Assembly: GCF_000633535.1 (NCBI RefSeq)
Contig: NZ_AYMR01000011.1
Coordinates: 1 to 64,000, forward strand
Reading direction: 5' to 3'
Length of the DNA stretch: 64,000 nucleotides
Origin: Leifsonia aquatica H1aii
GTDB lineage: Bacteria; Actinomycetota; Actinomycetes; Actinomycetales; Microbacteriaceae
A program made the translations under genes and the position numbers. The notes beneath the pieces are model-generated. The model was not told where the DNA came from, searched no databases, and saw nothing but the letters and a program-made list of their open reading frames with translations. Every line of letters starts with the position of its first letter. The first letter of the stretch is position 1. Positions 42,556 through 51,107 of this stretch are shown piece after piece.

Positions 42556-45012
42556 TCAGCTCACGGCGGCGTTCCGACCCGGTCCACGCTCGACGGCAAG
42601 CAGTGTCGTCGCGACCGACCCGAGCCCGTCCGCGCTGACGACCACGGTGATGTCGCCTGTCCCGGTGGGTCGCACGATGGCGAGCGCCCGGCCGTCGAAG
42701 GTCGTGCAGCTCGAGCTGTGGAACGGCTCCGCGCTGTCGGGCCGACCACTGCTGAGCGCCTGGAGCACGCCGGCGCCTTCCACCTCGACCGTGACGGTGG
42801 TGTCGGAGTCCGTGCTGAGGACGCCGCGCTCGTCGCGGAGCTCGATCGGCACGTAGGCGAGGTCGCCCGCCTCCACGCGGAGCTCGCTCCGCTCGGCCGC
42901 CACGACGAGTCCCGGCGCGCCGGAGGCCGTGGTGAGGGCCGTGCGGGCGACCTCTGAACCCCTTGCCGACGCGACGGCGACGATCTCGCCCGGCTGATAC
43001 GCGATGTCGAACCGTGCTTGGAAGGCCCGCTCTGCGCCCACCTTCGATCGGCCGACGCTCTCGCCGTTGACGATGAGTTCGATCTCGTCGGCGTCGCTGT
43101 ACACGTCGACGACGATCGGTGTCCCCGCTTCAGCGGACCAGGTCCAGCTACTGATGGAGTCCGTCCACGCCCATCCACCCGGCGCAGCCTGGCGGCCGCG
43201 GGTCTCGGGTCGGTGCACCGCGAGGTACGGCTCACTGCGCAGCCCGAAGACCGTCTCGCGGTAATAGGAGATGGTGCGGCGATGGCCGGTGATGTCGATG
43301 TCTCCGCACCAGGCCGTGCGCCACGGGTACGGCGCCTCGAACTCGGGCGCCTCGTCGGCGTAGCGGACGCGGCCGATGCCGACCTCGCCGAGGTAGTCCC
43401 AGCCGGTCCAGGTGAAGTCGCCGATGACGTGGACGTTGCGGGTCACCAGGTCCCACAGCACGTCGATGTGGCCAGGGAACGTCTCCGTGCCGACGATGAC
43501 CCGGTTGGGGAACAGGTCCCGGTCCAACTCGTAGCGGCCGTCGCCGTAGTTCAGGCCGGCGACGTCGAGGACGCTGAAGGTCTCTTCGGTCTTCGCGGTG
43601 ACCAGCGGGGAGGCGGTGACGCGGTTCATCATGTCGCCCGCGCTGCCCATGGCGTCGTTGACGCCGCCGGCCGCGCCCCCGCCCCCGCGTTCGCGCATCA
43701 TGACCATCACGTCGGCGATGGTCGAGACGAAGCCGTTGACGCCGTTGGTGACGAGCCGGGTGCTGTCGAGGGCGCGCACCTTCTCGGCGATGCGGCGACC
43801 GAGCTGGGAGCCGAGCGGGCTGCCGGTCTCCGGGATCTCGTTGCCGATGGAGTAGAAGATGACGCTGGGGTGGTTGAAGTCCTGGGCGACCATCGACTCG
43901 ATGTCGCGCTCCCACCAGTCGGCGAAGCGCAGCGAGTAGTCGAAGGAGGACTTGCTCTCGGTCCAGATGTCGAAGGCCTCGTCCATGACGAGCATCCCGA
44001 GCCGATCGCAGGCGTCCAGCATCGCGCGGCTGATCGGGTTGTGGGCGCTGCGGATCGCGTTGAAGCCGGCCGCTTTCAACCGTTCGATGCGGCGTGCCTC
44101 CGCGGCCGGGAAGGCGGCAGCGCCCAGCGGGCCGTTGTCGTGGTGGATGCAGGCGCCACGCAACTTGACGGTCTCGCCGTTGATGCGCAGGCCGTGCTGC
44201 GGGTCGATGCGGATGGTGCGGATGCCGAAGCGCTCGATCCGTTCCTCACGGATGTCGTCGCCGTCGCGCAGACGGACTCGCGCGGAGTAGAGGTGGGGCG
44301 AGTCGACGTTCCAGAGCACCGGCTCGGAGACGTACGTGCGGATCCTGGCGCGTTCCTCGCCGCCTGCTCGCAGCGTCACCGGGGCCGACCCCGAGGCGAC
44401 GACAGCGCCGTCGGCGTCGAGGACGTCGAGGTCGACGCTGATCGTGCGGAGGCGCGTGGAGGCGTTGACGACCTCCACGCAGACCTCGACCGCGGCGCGT
44501 TCGGCATCCACGTCGGGTGTCGTCACGCGCACACCGAACGGGGTACTGTGCACGAACTCGTCCACCAGCAGCGATGCGCCGCGCGTGATGCCTGCGCCCG
44601 TGTACCAGCGCGAGTCGTCGTGAGCCCGCACCTCGACGCGGAGGGTGTTCGTCGCGCCGTAGCGGAGGCAGTCGTCCAGCGGCAGTACAAACGCCGTGTA
44701 CCCGTAGGGTCGCTGGCCGACGACATCTCCATTGAGGAAGACGACGGCGTCGCGGTAGGCGCCATCCAGCTCGAGCGAGACGCGCTTCTGCGCCCACTCG
44801 GCCGGCACCTCGAACTCCTTGGAGTACTCGAACGCCGCGGATCGCGGGAAATAGGCGGATTTCCCGAGCCCGTCGGACGTGCGCTCCTGCCCGATGAGGG
44901 CGTCGTGCGGCAGAGTGACCGGGACGGCGGCCTCCCCCTGACCTCCGAGCTGCGCGAAGATACTGGTCTTGGGCCGGACGGTCCAGCCGTCGTTGAACGC
45001 GCTCCGGGTCAT
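42556..45012 (-). CDS. GH2 glycoside hydrolase (beta-galactosidase-like)
   Basis: 818 aa, no signal peptide. GH2 architecture: jelly-roll sugar-binding domain (about 1-165, SKEFEVPAEWAQKRVSLELDGAYRDAVVFLNGDVVGQRPYGYTAF), Ig-like domain, catalytic barrel from about 275 (RGACIHHDNGPLGAAAFPAAEARRIERLKAAGFNAIRSAHNP), acid/base Glu in FYSIGNEIPETG and nucleophile Glu in VIVGTETFPGH, then DUF4982-type C-terminal domains. A Gly-rich loop (MRERGGGGAAGGVNDAMG) follows the acid/base. Activity may be beta-galactosidase or beta-glucuronidase; not decidable here. AGGAGGAATCG precedes ATG 45012. Confidence 0.93.
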   Translation of the reverse strand: MTRSAFNDGWTVRPKTSIFAQLGGQGEAAVPVTLPHDALIGQERTSDGLGKSAYFPRSAAFEYSKEFEVPAEWAQKRVSLELDGAYRDAVVFLNGDVVGQRPYGYTAFVLPLDDCLRYGATNTLRVEVRAHDDSRWYTGAGITRGASLLVDEFVHSTPFGVRVTTPDVDAERAAVEVCVEVVNASTRLRTISVDLDVLDADGAVVASGSAPVTLRAGGEERARIRTYVSEPVLWNVDSPHLYSARVRLRDGDDIREERIERFGIRTIRIDPQHGLRINGETVKLRGACIHHDNGPLGAAAFPAAEARRIERLKAAGFNAIRSAHNPISRAMLDACDRLGMLVMDEAFDIWTESKSSFDYSLRFADWWERDIESMVAQDFNHPSVIFYSIGNEIPETGSPLGSQLGRRIAEKVRALDSTRLVTNGVNGFVSTIADVMVMMRERGGGGAAGGVNDAMGSAGDMMNRVTASPLVTAKTEETFSVLDVAGLNYGDGRYELDRDLFPNRVIVGTETFPGHIDVLWDLVTRNVHVIGDFTWTGWDYLGEVGIGRVRYADEAPEFEAPYPWRTAWCGDIDITGHRRTISYYRETVFGLRSEPYLAVHRPETRGRQAAPGGWAWTDSISSWTWSAEAGTPIVVDVYSDADEIELIVNGESVGRSKVGAERAFQARFDIAYQPGEIVAVASARGSEVARTALTTASGAPGLVVAAERSELRVEAGDLAYVPIELRDERGVLSTDSDTTVTVEVEGAGVLQALSSGRPDSAEPFHSSSCTTFDGRALAIVRPTGTGDITVVVSADGLGSVATTLLAVERGPGRNAAVS

Positions 45013-45055
45013 CGATTCCTCCTGAATGTTGCGGTGTGCTGAGCGTCTGACGCAC

Positions 45056-46276
45056 TCACGGAGTGAGGCTCCGACCGTTGTCGCGGGCGACGCCACCCAG
45101 CCAGGCGAGGCTCCGCTTCGGCGAGCGGACGAAGGACGTCCGGTCCACCGCGATGAGCCCGAACGTGGGCTCCCAGTGACCCCACTCGTAGTTGTCGAGC
45201 AGGCTCCAGTGCAGGTAGCCGCGCACGTCGATGCCGTCGTCGATCGCGGCGGCGAGCCCGCGGAGTGCCTCCGTCGTATAGGCGATGCGCCGCTCGTCGT
45301 CAACGGTGGCGATGCCGTTCTCGGTGACGAGGACGGGCAGCCCCGTGACCTCCGATGCATGTCGCACCGCGATGCCGAGCGCGTCGGGTCGGTACGCCGC
45401 GCCGGTGAGGGTGTTGTCCGGGTGCTCGGGATGCGGGACGACACCGTTCTCGTCGACGTTCTGCGAGCTGTACGACTGCACGCCGATGAAGTCGTCGCCG
45501 CGCGCCGCCTCCAGGTAGATGTCCTCCGCCTCCCAGCGGATTTCGGCGAGCTTCGCCTCGTTCCCGGGGAGGGCCTCCAACGCCTGGTCGGCGATCGACC
45601 AGCCGACCTTGGCGGAGGTCGTCCGGCGCAGCACCTCGCGCGCCGCGTGATGCGCCGCGATGAAGGGCGCCGCGTACTCCGCCGTCGGGGTGGGGAGGTT
45701 CGCGGCGATCCGCGCCTGCTCGGCCTCGCCGTCGACCGTCGGGCTCTGCCAGGTCGAGAGCCGGCCGTCGCGCATGGCCTCCTGCAGCATCGTCATCATC
45801 GCGAGCATGTTGGGCTCGTTGATGGTGACGACCCACTCCACGCCGTCGAGGATGGCGGACGCCCGCTCCACATACGCGGCGAAGCGGTCGATCGCATCCG
45901 GGGCCGTCCACCCCCCGGCCTGGGCGAACCAGGCCGGGACGGTGAAGTGGTGCAGCGTGACCACCGGGACGATGCCCAGCTCGAGCGCCGTCTCGATCAT
46001 GCGCCGGTAGTGGGCCAGCTCGGCAAGCGAGAACTGTCCCTGCTTGGGCTCGATGCGGGCCCACTCGATGCTGAACCGGTACGCGGTCAGTCCCGCCTCC
46101 GCCAGGAGCCGCATGTCCTCGCGATAGCGGTGGTAGCTGTCGACGGCATCGCCGCTCGGATCGGTTCCCGGCATCATGCCCTCGCGCAGCCACCAGTCGC
46201 TGTTGACGTTGCTGCCTTCGGTCTGATGGGCGGCGGTGGAGGCTCCCCAGAGGAAGCCGTCAGGGAAGGGCGACAT
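45056..46276 (-). CDS. GH1 beta-glucosidase/beta-galactosidase
   Basis: 406 aa, somewhat shorter than the usual 440-480. N-terminal FPDGFLWGASTAAHQTEGSN is the GH1 signature. Acid/base Glu154 in TINEPN and nucleophile Glu319 in VLVTENGIAT are present, as is HWSLLDNYEWGHWEPTFGLIAVDRTSFVRSPKRSLAWLG at the end. Cytoplasmic hydrolase of beta-linked disaccharides. Starts 20 nt after the MFS gene; second gene of the operon. Confidence 0.95.
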   Translation of the reverse strand: MSPFPDGFLWGASTAAHQTEGSNVNSDWWLREGMMPGTDPSGDAVDSYHRYREDMRLLAEAGLTAYRFSIEWARIEPKQGQFSLAELAHYRRMIETALELGIVPVVTLHHFTVPAWFAQAGGWTAPDAIDRFAAYVERASAILDGVEWVVTINEPNMLAMMTMLQEAMRDGRLSTWQSPTVDGEAEQARIAANLPTPTAEYAAPFIAAHHAAREVLRRTTSAKVGWSIADQALEALPGNEAKLAEIRWEAEDIYLEAARGDDFIGVQSYSSQNVDENGVVPHPEHPDNTLTGAAYRPDALGIAVRHASEVTGLPVLVTENGIATVDDERRIAYTTEALRGLAAAIDDGIDVRGYLHWSLLDNYEWGHWEPTFGLIAVDRTSFVRSPKRSLAWLGGVARDNGRSLTP

Positions 46277-46296
46277 GTTCGGCGACTCCTGGCGGA

Positions 46297-47649
46297 TCAG
46301 CGGACGGACTTGATCCGCAGGATGAACACACCGCCGAGCAGGGTGAACACACCCGCGACGATGTAGAGCAGCGGGTAGTTCTTCTCCGCCGCGCTCACTC
46401 CGATGGCGAGGATCAGGGAGGCGGCGACCGGGGCGACAGCCTGCGGGATGGTGACGGCGAACTGGGTGATGCTGATGTACCGGCCGGCGTCGGTGTCCTT
46501 CTCCGGCAGCACGTCGATCATCAGCGCCTGGTCTACCGCCGAGAAGACGCCGATGGCGAAGTTGGCGAGCACGCTCCCCACGATGAGGAGGGTCAGGTCG
46601 GGGGCGAGGGCCTGCACGACGGATCCGGCGAGGAAGACGGCTGCCGCGGTGATGATGAAGGGCTTGCGGCGCTTGAGGCGGTCCGAGAGGAAGCCGCCGC
46701 CGACGGCGCCGAGGACCGTGCCCAGCACGCCGATGATGCCGGCGATCGCGATGATCCCGCCGACCTTCTCGACGGTCAGTCCGAGCCGCGCAGCGTAGAA
46801 GAAGGCGGTGAACGTCGTGGCGAGGGTGAGGCCGAAGAAGAACAGGAAGCGGCCGAGCCAGTTCCAGCCGAAGTCGCGATTCTCCATCGGGTTGAAGACA
46901 TACTTCGAGATCACCGACGTGAAGGTCAGGCGGGTGTCGAAGGTGAGGCCGCGGCTGTCGCCCTCCTTGTAGCGCAGCACGAACAGACCGACCAGGACGA
47001 TGGCGACGGCGCCGGGGACCAGGAAGAGGGCGAACGGGGACGAAGCGAGGGAGCCGGCGAGTGCCGAGCCGAAGACAGGAGCGACCATGGTCGCGAGCCC
47101 GGTGATGCCGGCGACCTTGCCGCGCTGCGAGAGAGGCAGCCGGTCGGCCTGGATGGCGACGAAGTTGTTGATCACCTGGCTGAACGTCATCTGCGCGAGC
47201 ACCCAGCCGAGAGCGAGCACGATCAGGTTCGGCGCCACCGCGAGGATGACCAGAGCGATCGTCCCGCCGATCATGCCGCCGATCAGCCACGGCCGGCGGC
47301 GGCCGAGACGGGAGCGTGTCCGGTCGCTCAACTGACCGCCGAGGGGACCGACGAGCAGGGCGGCCAGGGAGCCGATGCCGAGGATGTAGCCGAGGTACTC
47401 CGCGTGTCCGGGATCGAGGCTGTTCACGCGGATGGAGAGCGAGATCGCCAGCGGGGTGACGAAGGCGAGGTAGACGCCGAAGACACCCGCAAAGAGGAGC
47501 CAGATGAAACTGGCGCGGACTCTGGGGAGATCCGGCTGGCCGGATCCCGCTGCAGCGGCCAGCGCCTCCGCCTCTTCGGAAGCGACCGGACCTGCCAAGG
47601 GGGCTGCCGCGCCCCCGACGGCGGAAAGCGTCTCGTCGTTGTGACTCAT
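46297..47649 (-). CDS. MFS sugar transporter
   Basis: 450 aa with twelve predicted helices after a 45-residue cytoplasmic N-terminus. Loop motif GPLGGQLSDRTRSRLGRRRPWLIGG after helix 2 is typical of the glycoside-pentoside-hexuronide / sugar MFS group; a second such motif, GGGFLSDRLKRRKPFI, follows helix 8. Probably imports the disaccharides or glycosides cleaved by the GH1, GH2 and GH3 enzymes downstream. First gene of the operon, preceded by the large operator-like inverted repeat at 47691-47728. Confidence 0.92.
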   Translation of the reverse strand: MSHNDETLSAVGGAAAPLAGPVASEEAEALAAAAGSGQPDLPRVRASFIWLLFAGVFGVYLAFVTPLAISLSIRVNSLDPGHAEYLGYILGIGSLAALLVGPLGGQLSDRTRSRLGRRRPWLIGGMIGGTIALVILAVAPNLIVLALGWVLAQMTFSQVINNFVAIQADRLPLSQRGKVAGITGLATMVAPVFGSALAGSLASSPFALFLVPGAVAIVLVGLFVLRYKEGDSRGLTFDTRLTFTSVISKYVFNPMENRDFGWNWLGRFLFFFGLTLATTFTAFFYAARLGLTVEKVGGIIAIAGIIGVLGTVLGAVGGGFLSDRLKRRKPFIITAAAVFLAGSVVQALAPDLTLLIVGSVLANFAIGVFSAVDQALMIDVLPEKDTDAGRYISITQFAVTIPQAVAPVAASLILAIGVSAAEKNYPLLYIVAGVFTLLGGVFILRIKSVR

Positions 47650-47690
47650 GGTGACCTCTTCGTCTGATTGAGCGCCGAAAACCCCATCCC

Positions 47691-47728
47691 AGCGCGATTT
47701 TCGATGACTGTAGCACGAAAGTCGCGCT
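47691..47728. promoter_or_regulatory. Operator between MFS operon and tetR gene
   Basis: Thirteen-base arms AGCGCGATTTTCG (47691-47703) and CGAAAGTCGCGCT (47716-47728) are inverted with one mismatch and a 12-nt spacer. A minus-strand -10 candidate TACAGT (47708-47713) for the MFS operon sits in the spacer. A TetR dimer pair bound here would block the operon and probably its own gene. Confidence 0.75.
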
Positions 47729-47735
47729 GTGGTGG

Positions 47736-47741
47736 TAGTTT
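47736..47741 (+). promoter_or_regulatory. -10 element (TAGTTT) for leaderless tetR
   Basis: TAGTTT, 6 nt (CATTTC), then ATG 47748; no purine-rich ribosome binding site. Confidence 0.65.
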
Positions 47742-47747
47742 CATTTC

Positions 47748-48371
47748 ATGAGCACCACGACGCGCGGCCCCTATGCGAAGACAGCCGGCGTCCGCAGGCG
47801 GATCCTCGATGCCGCGATGGATGTCTTCGCGGAGACCGGCTACCGCGCCACCACGATGAAGGAGATCGCCGAACGCGCAGGGATCAGCCAGCGCGGCCTC
47901 GTGCATCACTTCGCCAACAAGGCCGATCTGCTGGCCGCCGTGCTGGAGGTCCGCGAAGCGCAGAGCGCGGTCCTCATGCCGCCGCTCGGCTCGTCGATCG
48001 AGGCGTTCGCAGGCATGCTCGACGTCGTCGCCGAGAACAACAACAGGCCGGGGCTCGTCGAGCTCTACAGTGTGCTGTCCGCCGAGGGAACGGATCCCGA
48101 GCACCCCGGTCACGAGCACTTCCGCCAGCGCTACTCCGACCTCCGGGACTACTTCACGTTCGCCTTCGATGCGCTGCGCGCGCACGGCGAGCTCGAATCG
48201 ACGCTGAGCTCGAAGGATTTGGCCGCGGGCTTCGTCGGCCTCATCGAAGGTCTCCAGATCCAGTGGCTCTACGACCGGAAGACGGTCGATCTCGAGCCGA
48301 TCCTGCGGGCGTTCCTGGAGAGCGTCATCCCGCGGTACTCGACGTTGACCGCGGCAGCGCAGACCAGCTGA
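47748..48371 (+). CDS. TetR-family repressor, probably of the GH1/GH2/GH3 operon
   Basis: 207 aa. HTH: ILDAAMDVFAETGYRATTMKEIAERAGISQRGLVHHFANKADLL. Ligand domain motifs LVELYSVLSAEGTDPEHPGHEHFRQRYSDLR and IEGLQIQWLYDRKTVDLEPILRAF parallel those of the TetR at 38193-38840. Divergent from the MFS/glycosidase operon across an obvious inverted repeat, so it is the likely repressor relieved by a sugar or glycoside. Leaderless start. Confidence 0.92.
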   Translation: MSTTTRGPYAKTAGVRRRILDAAMDVFAETGYRATTMKEIAERAGISQRGLVHHFANKADLLAAVLEVREAQSAVLMPPLGSSIEAFAGMLDVVAENNNRPGLVELYSVLSAEGTDPEHPGHEHFRQRYSDLRDYFTFAFDALRAHGELESTLSSKDLAAGFVGLIEGLQIQWLYDRKTVDLEPILRAFLESVIPRYSTLTAAAQTS

Positions 48372-48512
48372 GGGTGTTCGGGGGCGATCCCGTCGCCGAG
48401 ACCGTGGCGTGAGCGGCGCGGAGAGACCTTCGGACGCACCTCCCGGCCGTCCACTCGCGCCCTGGACGGCGGCGGCCCCGACACAGCAGTCTGAACCCCG
48501 GGGAGGAGCATG

Positions 48513-49076
48513 ATGGACGACCGACGGAAGACCCTGTATCTCGTGCGCCACGGGCGGACGGCGCTCAACGCGGAAGGACGTCTGCGCGGACTGGCCGATC
48601 CGCCCCTCGACGCCATCGGTCACACGGAAGCCCGGGCGGTCGCCGAGGCCCTCGCCTCCCGGGGACTCGTCGCCGTGCGCTGCAGCCCGCTCAACCGAGC
48701 GGCGACGACCGCGCGGATCATCGCCGAGCGCTCCGGGTGCGAGTGGGAGTCCGACCCGGCCTTCAACGATCGCGACTACGGTCCGTGGACCGGACACCTC
48801 ATGGCCGAGGTCGTCGCGGAGTTCGGGAGCGTCGATGCCGCACCCGGCGTGGAGCCCTCGTCTCGGGTGCTGGAGCGGGCCTTTCCTGCGCTGGACCTGC
48901 TCGTGACGGCGGCGGACGGCCCCGTCTGCGTCGTGACGCATGATGCCGTGATCCGACCGATCCTCCGCGCCGTCGATCCCGACCGCACCGATCTGCGCGT
49001 GCCCACGGGATCGTGGAACGAGCTGGTGCGGGATCACGACCGCTGGAGGATCGCGCAATCGGATCGGAAGCCCTGA
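48513..49076 (+). CDS. Histidine phosphatase-family protein
   Basis: 187 aa. Phosphoglycerate-mutase-like fold: catalytic RHG in LYLVRHGRTALNAEGRLRG, second basic residue in CSPLNRAATTA, the acid motif DRDYGPWTG and the second His in VVTHDAVIRPIL. Could be a nonspecific phosphatase or sugar-phosphate phosphatase. Two adjacent ATGs exist; the one at 48513 has GGAGG at 6-nt spacing. The gene is not evidently part of an operon; the preceding 139 nt contain nothing recognised. Confidence 0.9.
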   Translation: MDDRRKTLYLVRHGRTALNAEGRLRGLADPPLDAIGHTEARAVAEALASRGLVAVRCSPLNRAATTARIIAERSGCEWESDPAFNDRDYGPWTGHLMAEVVAEFGSVDAAPGVEPSSRVLERAFPALDLLVTAADGPVCVVTHDAVIRPILRAVDPDRTDLRVPTGSWNELVRDHDRWRIAQSDRKP

Positions 49077-49106
49077 CCAGCACCCGGACCGTGGCGCGAA
49101 CCCGCC

Positions 49107-51080
49107 GTGTCAGGATGGAGGCGCACTGCCGGGAAGGCCGGCGGTCGAGACGAACCGCCGGCGGGGCGGAGGACGGCAGGGCACGTGGGAGTCCGCGCTC
49201 GAGACGGGCGGCCGCGCGGGCGGGCCGGGAGGCTCATCGCGACCGTGATCGCTTCGGCGCTCTGCGCACTCGCCGCGGCCGGCGGCGTGCTGGTCGCCGA
49301 CGAGGGGCCCGCGCAGGCCCGCGCCGGGAACGACGCACCGGTCGTCACCTCCCGCACTCCCACCGGTGTCGACGACTTCTCCTTCGCGAGCTTCGACGGG
49401 GACTACCGCCTCGGCCGCGACCCGGAGGGCCATTCCACGCTCACGACGGTCGAGACGCTGGTCGCGCGCTTTCCGGCGACCGACCAGAACCACGGCATCC
49501 GGCGGGAGCTGGTCGAGGACTACGACGGCCAGCCGACCGGTCTGCAGGTCGTGTCGGTGACCGACGGGAACGGCACCCCGCGACCGTACACGAGCGACTC
49601 CGACGACGGGATCCTCTCGCTGACGATCGCCGCGAAGGACTACGTGCACGGCGACCAGACCTACGTCATCACCTACCGGCAGACGAACGTCACGCGCCAC
49701 TTCTCCGACACGGACGATGACGAGTTCTACTGGGACGCCAACGGCACCGCCTGGGCGCAGCCCTTCGACCGGGTGACGGCGACCGTGCACCTCGGCCCCG
49801 GCCTGAGCGAGGCCCTGCAGGGCGACGCGTCCGCCTACCGCGGGGCTCAGGGCTCGACGACGGCGGCGCCCGTCGAGCGCACCGACGACGGGTTCCGCTT
49901 CACGGCCGACCGGCTGGGGGCGCGGGAGAACCTCACGTTCGCGATCGGGTTCGCGTCCGGCACGTTCACGGCGCGGGCCGACGGGCTGTTCGACACCGGA
50001 TGGGGTCATGTCGCCGTCGGGGGCCTGATGCTCGTCGTCCTCTCCCTGGTCGGAGCGATCGTCGTGCGGGTGCGCCTGCTGCGCGACGCTCCGGGGCGCG
50101 GCACCATCATCCCCGAACACGTCCCGCCGCCGGAGGGACTGCTGCTGACGGCGGACATCACGCGGCGCACCACGAAGGCGGTCGCGGCGCAGACGCTCGA
50201 CCTCGCCGTCTCGGGCCGGGTGCGCGTCCTGCAGACGACCGGCTTCCTCGGTCGGCCGAAGTACGCGCTCGAGTTCGTCTCGACGGAGGCGACCGGGCGC
50301 CAGGCGCTCCGGCAGCCGCACCCGACACGCGACGAGCTGGAGTTCCTCCGGGCGCTCTTCGGAGACGAACTCGTGCCGGGTGCGACGCTCGAGCTCGGCT
50401 CGTCCGACTCGCGGGTCGCCCGCGCGATCTCCGCCCTGCAGAAGCGCGTGCACACGGACGCGACCGGCTACGGCTACCGCACCTCGGGGCCGCGCGCCCC
50501 GGTCCGCACGGTGTTCTTCACCGGACTGGCCGCGACCGTGCTCGCCGTCGTGGGCTCCGTGCTGTGCATCGTCGGCGTCTACGGCGGAGCGGCACCGTTC
50601 CTCCTCCTCGTCGGCGCCATCCTGCTCTTCGTCACCAGCGCCGCCCTCACGTCGCGCTCGCCTCTGACCCCTAGCGGAACAGCCCTGCGCGAATACGTCG
50701 ACGGGCTGCGGATGTACATCGAGCTCGCCGAGGCCGACCGCATCCGGTACCTGCAGTCGCCGCAGGGCGCGGAGCGCGTGCCGGTCGCGGCGGACGACCC
50801 CCGCGAGATGCTGCACCTCACCGAGCGTCTCCTCCCCTGGGCCGTGCTGTTCGGCGACGAGAAGACGTGGCTCGCCGAGCTGGGGAGGTTCTACGAGCAG
50901 GCCGGGCAGTCGCCGACCTGGTACGCCGGACAGACCGCGTTCAACGCGGCCGTGCTCTCCCAGATGGTCTCCGGCATCTCCTCCAGCACGACCATCGCGA
51001 GCAGCTCGTCGTCCGGCGGCACCGGGGGCGGCGGCTTCTCGGGCGGCGGCGGCGGAGGTGGAGGCGGCGGGGGCGTGTAG
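49107..51080 (+). CDS. DUF2207-family membrane protein with Gly-rich tail
   Basis: 657 aa from the GTG at 49107; another GTG at 49185 is closer to the signal segment and may be the true start. A hydrophobic export signal (LIATVIASALCALAAAGGVLVA) leads into a DUF2207 extracytoplasmic domain (DDFSFASFDGDYRLGRDPEGHSTLTTVETLVARFP; YTVITYRQTNVT-like strands), then a membrane helix near 300-320, a cytoplasmic domain (TADITRRTTKAVAAQTLDLAVSGRVRVLQ), two more helices near 470-515 and a poly-Gly C-terminus. Function unknown; the family is common in actinobacteria. Confidence 0.82.
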   Translation: MSGWRRTAGKAGGRDEPPAGRRTAGHVGVRARDGRPRGRAGRLIATVIASALCALAAAGGVLVADEGPAQARAGNDAPVVTSRTPTGVDDFSFASFDGDYRLGRDPEGHSTLTTVETLVARFPATDQNHGIRRELVEDYDGQPTGLQVVSVTDGNGTPRPYTSDSDDGILSLTIAAKDYVHGDQTYVITYRQTNVTRHFSDTDDDEFYWDANGTAWAQPFDRVTATVHLGPGLSEALQGDASAYRGAQGSTTAAPVERTDDGFRFTADRLGARENLTFAIGFASGTFTARADGLFDTGWGHVAVGGLMLVVLSLVGAIVVRVRLLRDAPGRGTIIPEHVPPPEGLLLTADITRRTTKAVAAQTLDLAVSGRVRVLQTTGFLGRPKYALEFVSTEATGRQALRQPHPTRDELEFLRALFGDELVPGATLELGSSDSRVARAISALQKRVHTDATGYGYRTSGPRAPVRTVFFTGLAATVLAVVGSVLCIVGVYGGAAPFLLLVGAILLFVTSAALTSRSPLTPSGTALREYVDGLRMYIELAEADRIRYLQSPQGAERVPVAADDPREMLHLTERLLPWAVLFGDEKTWLAELGRFYEQAGQSPTWYAGQTAFNAAVLSQMVSGISSSTTIASSSSSGGTGGGGFSGGGGGGGGGGGV

Positions 51081-51107
51081 GCGCGCAACCCGGCACCGGA
51101 CCGCTGT

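Noticed and set aside
49107-51080. Poly-Gly tail of the DUF2207 protein as a PE_PGRS-like surface protein.
   Set aside because: A short Gly-rich C-terminus is usual for DUF2207 proteins, and the preceding domains fit that family.
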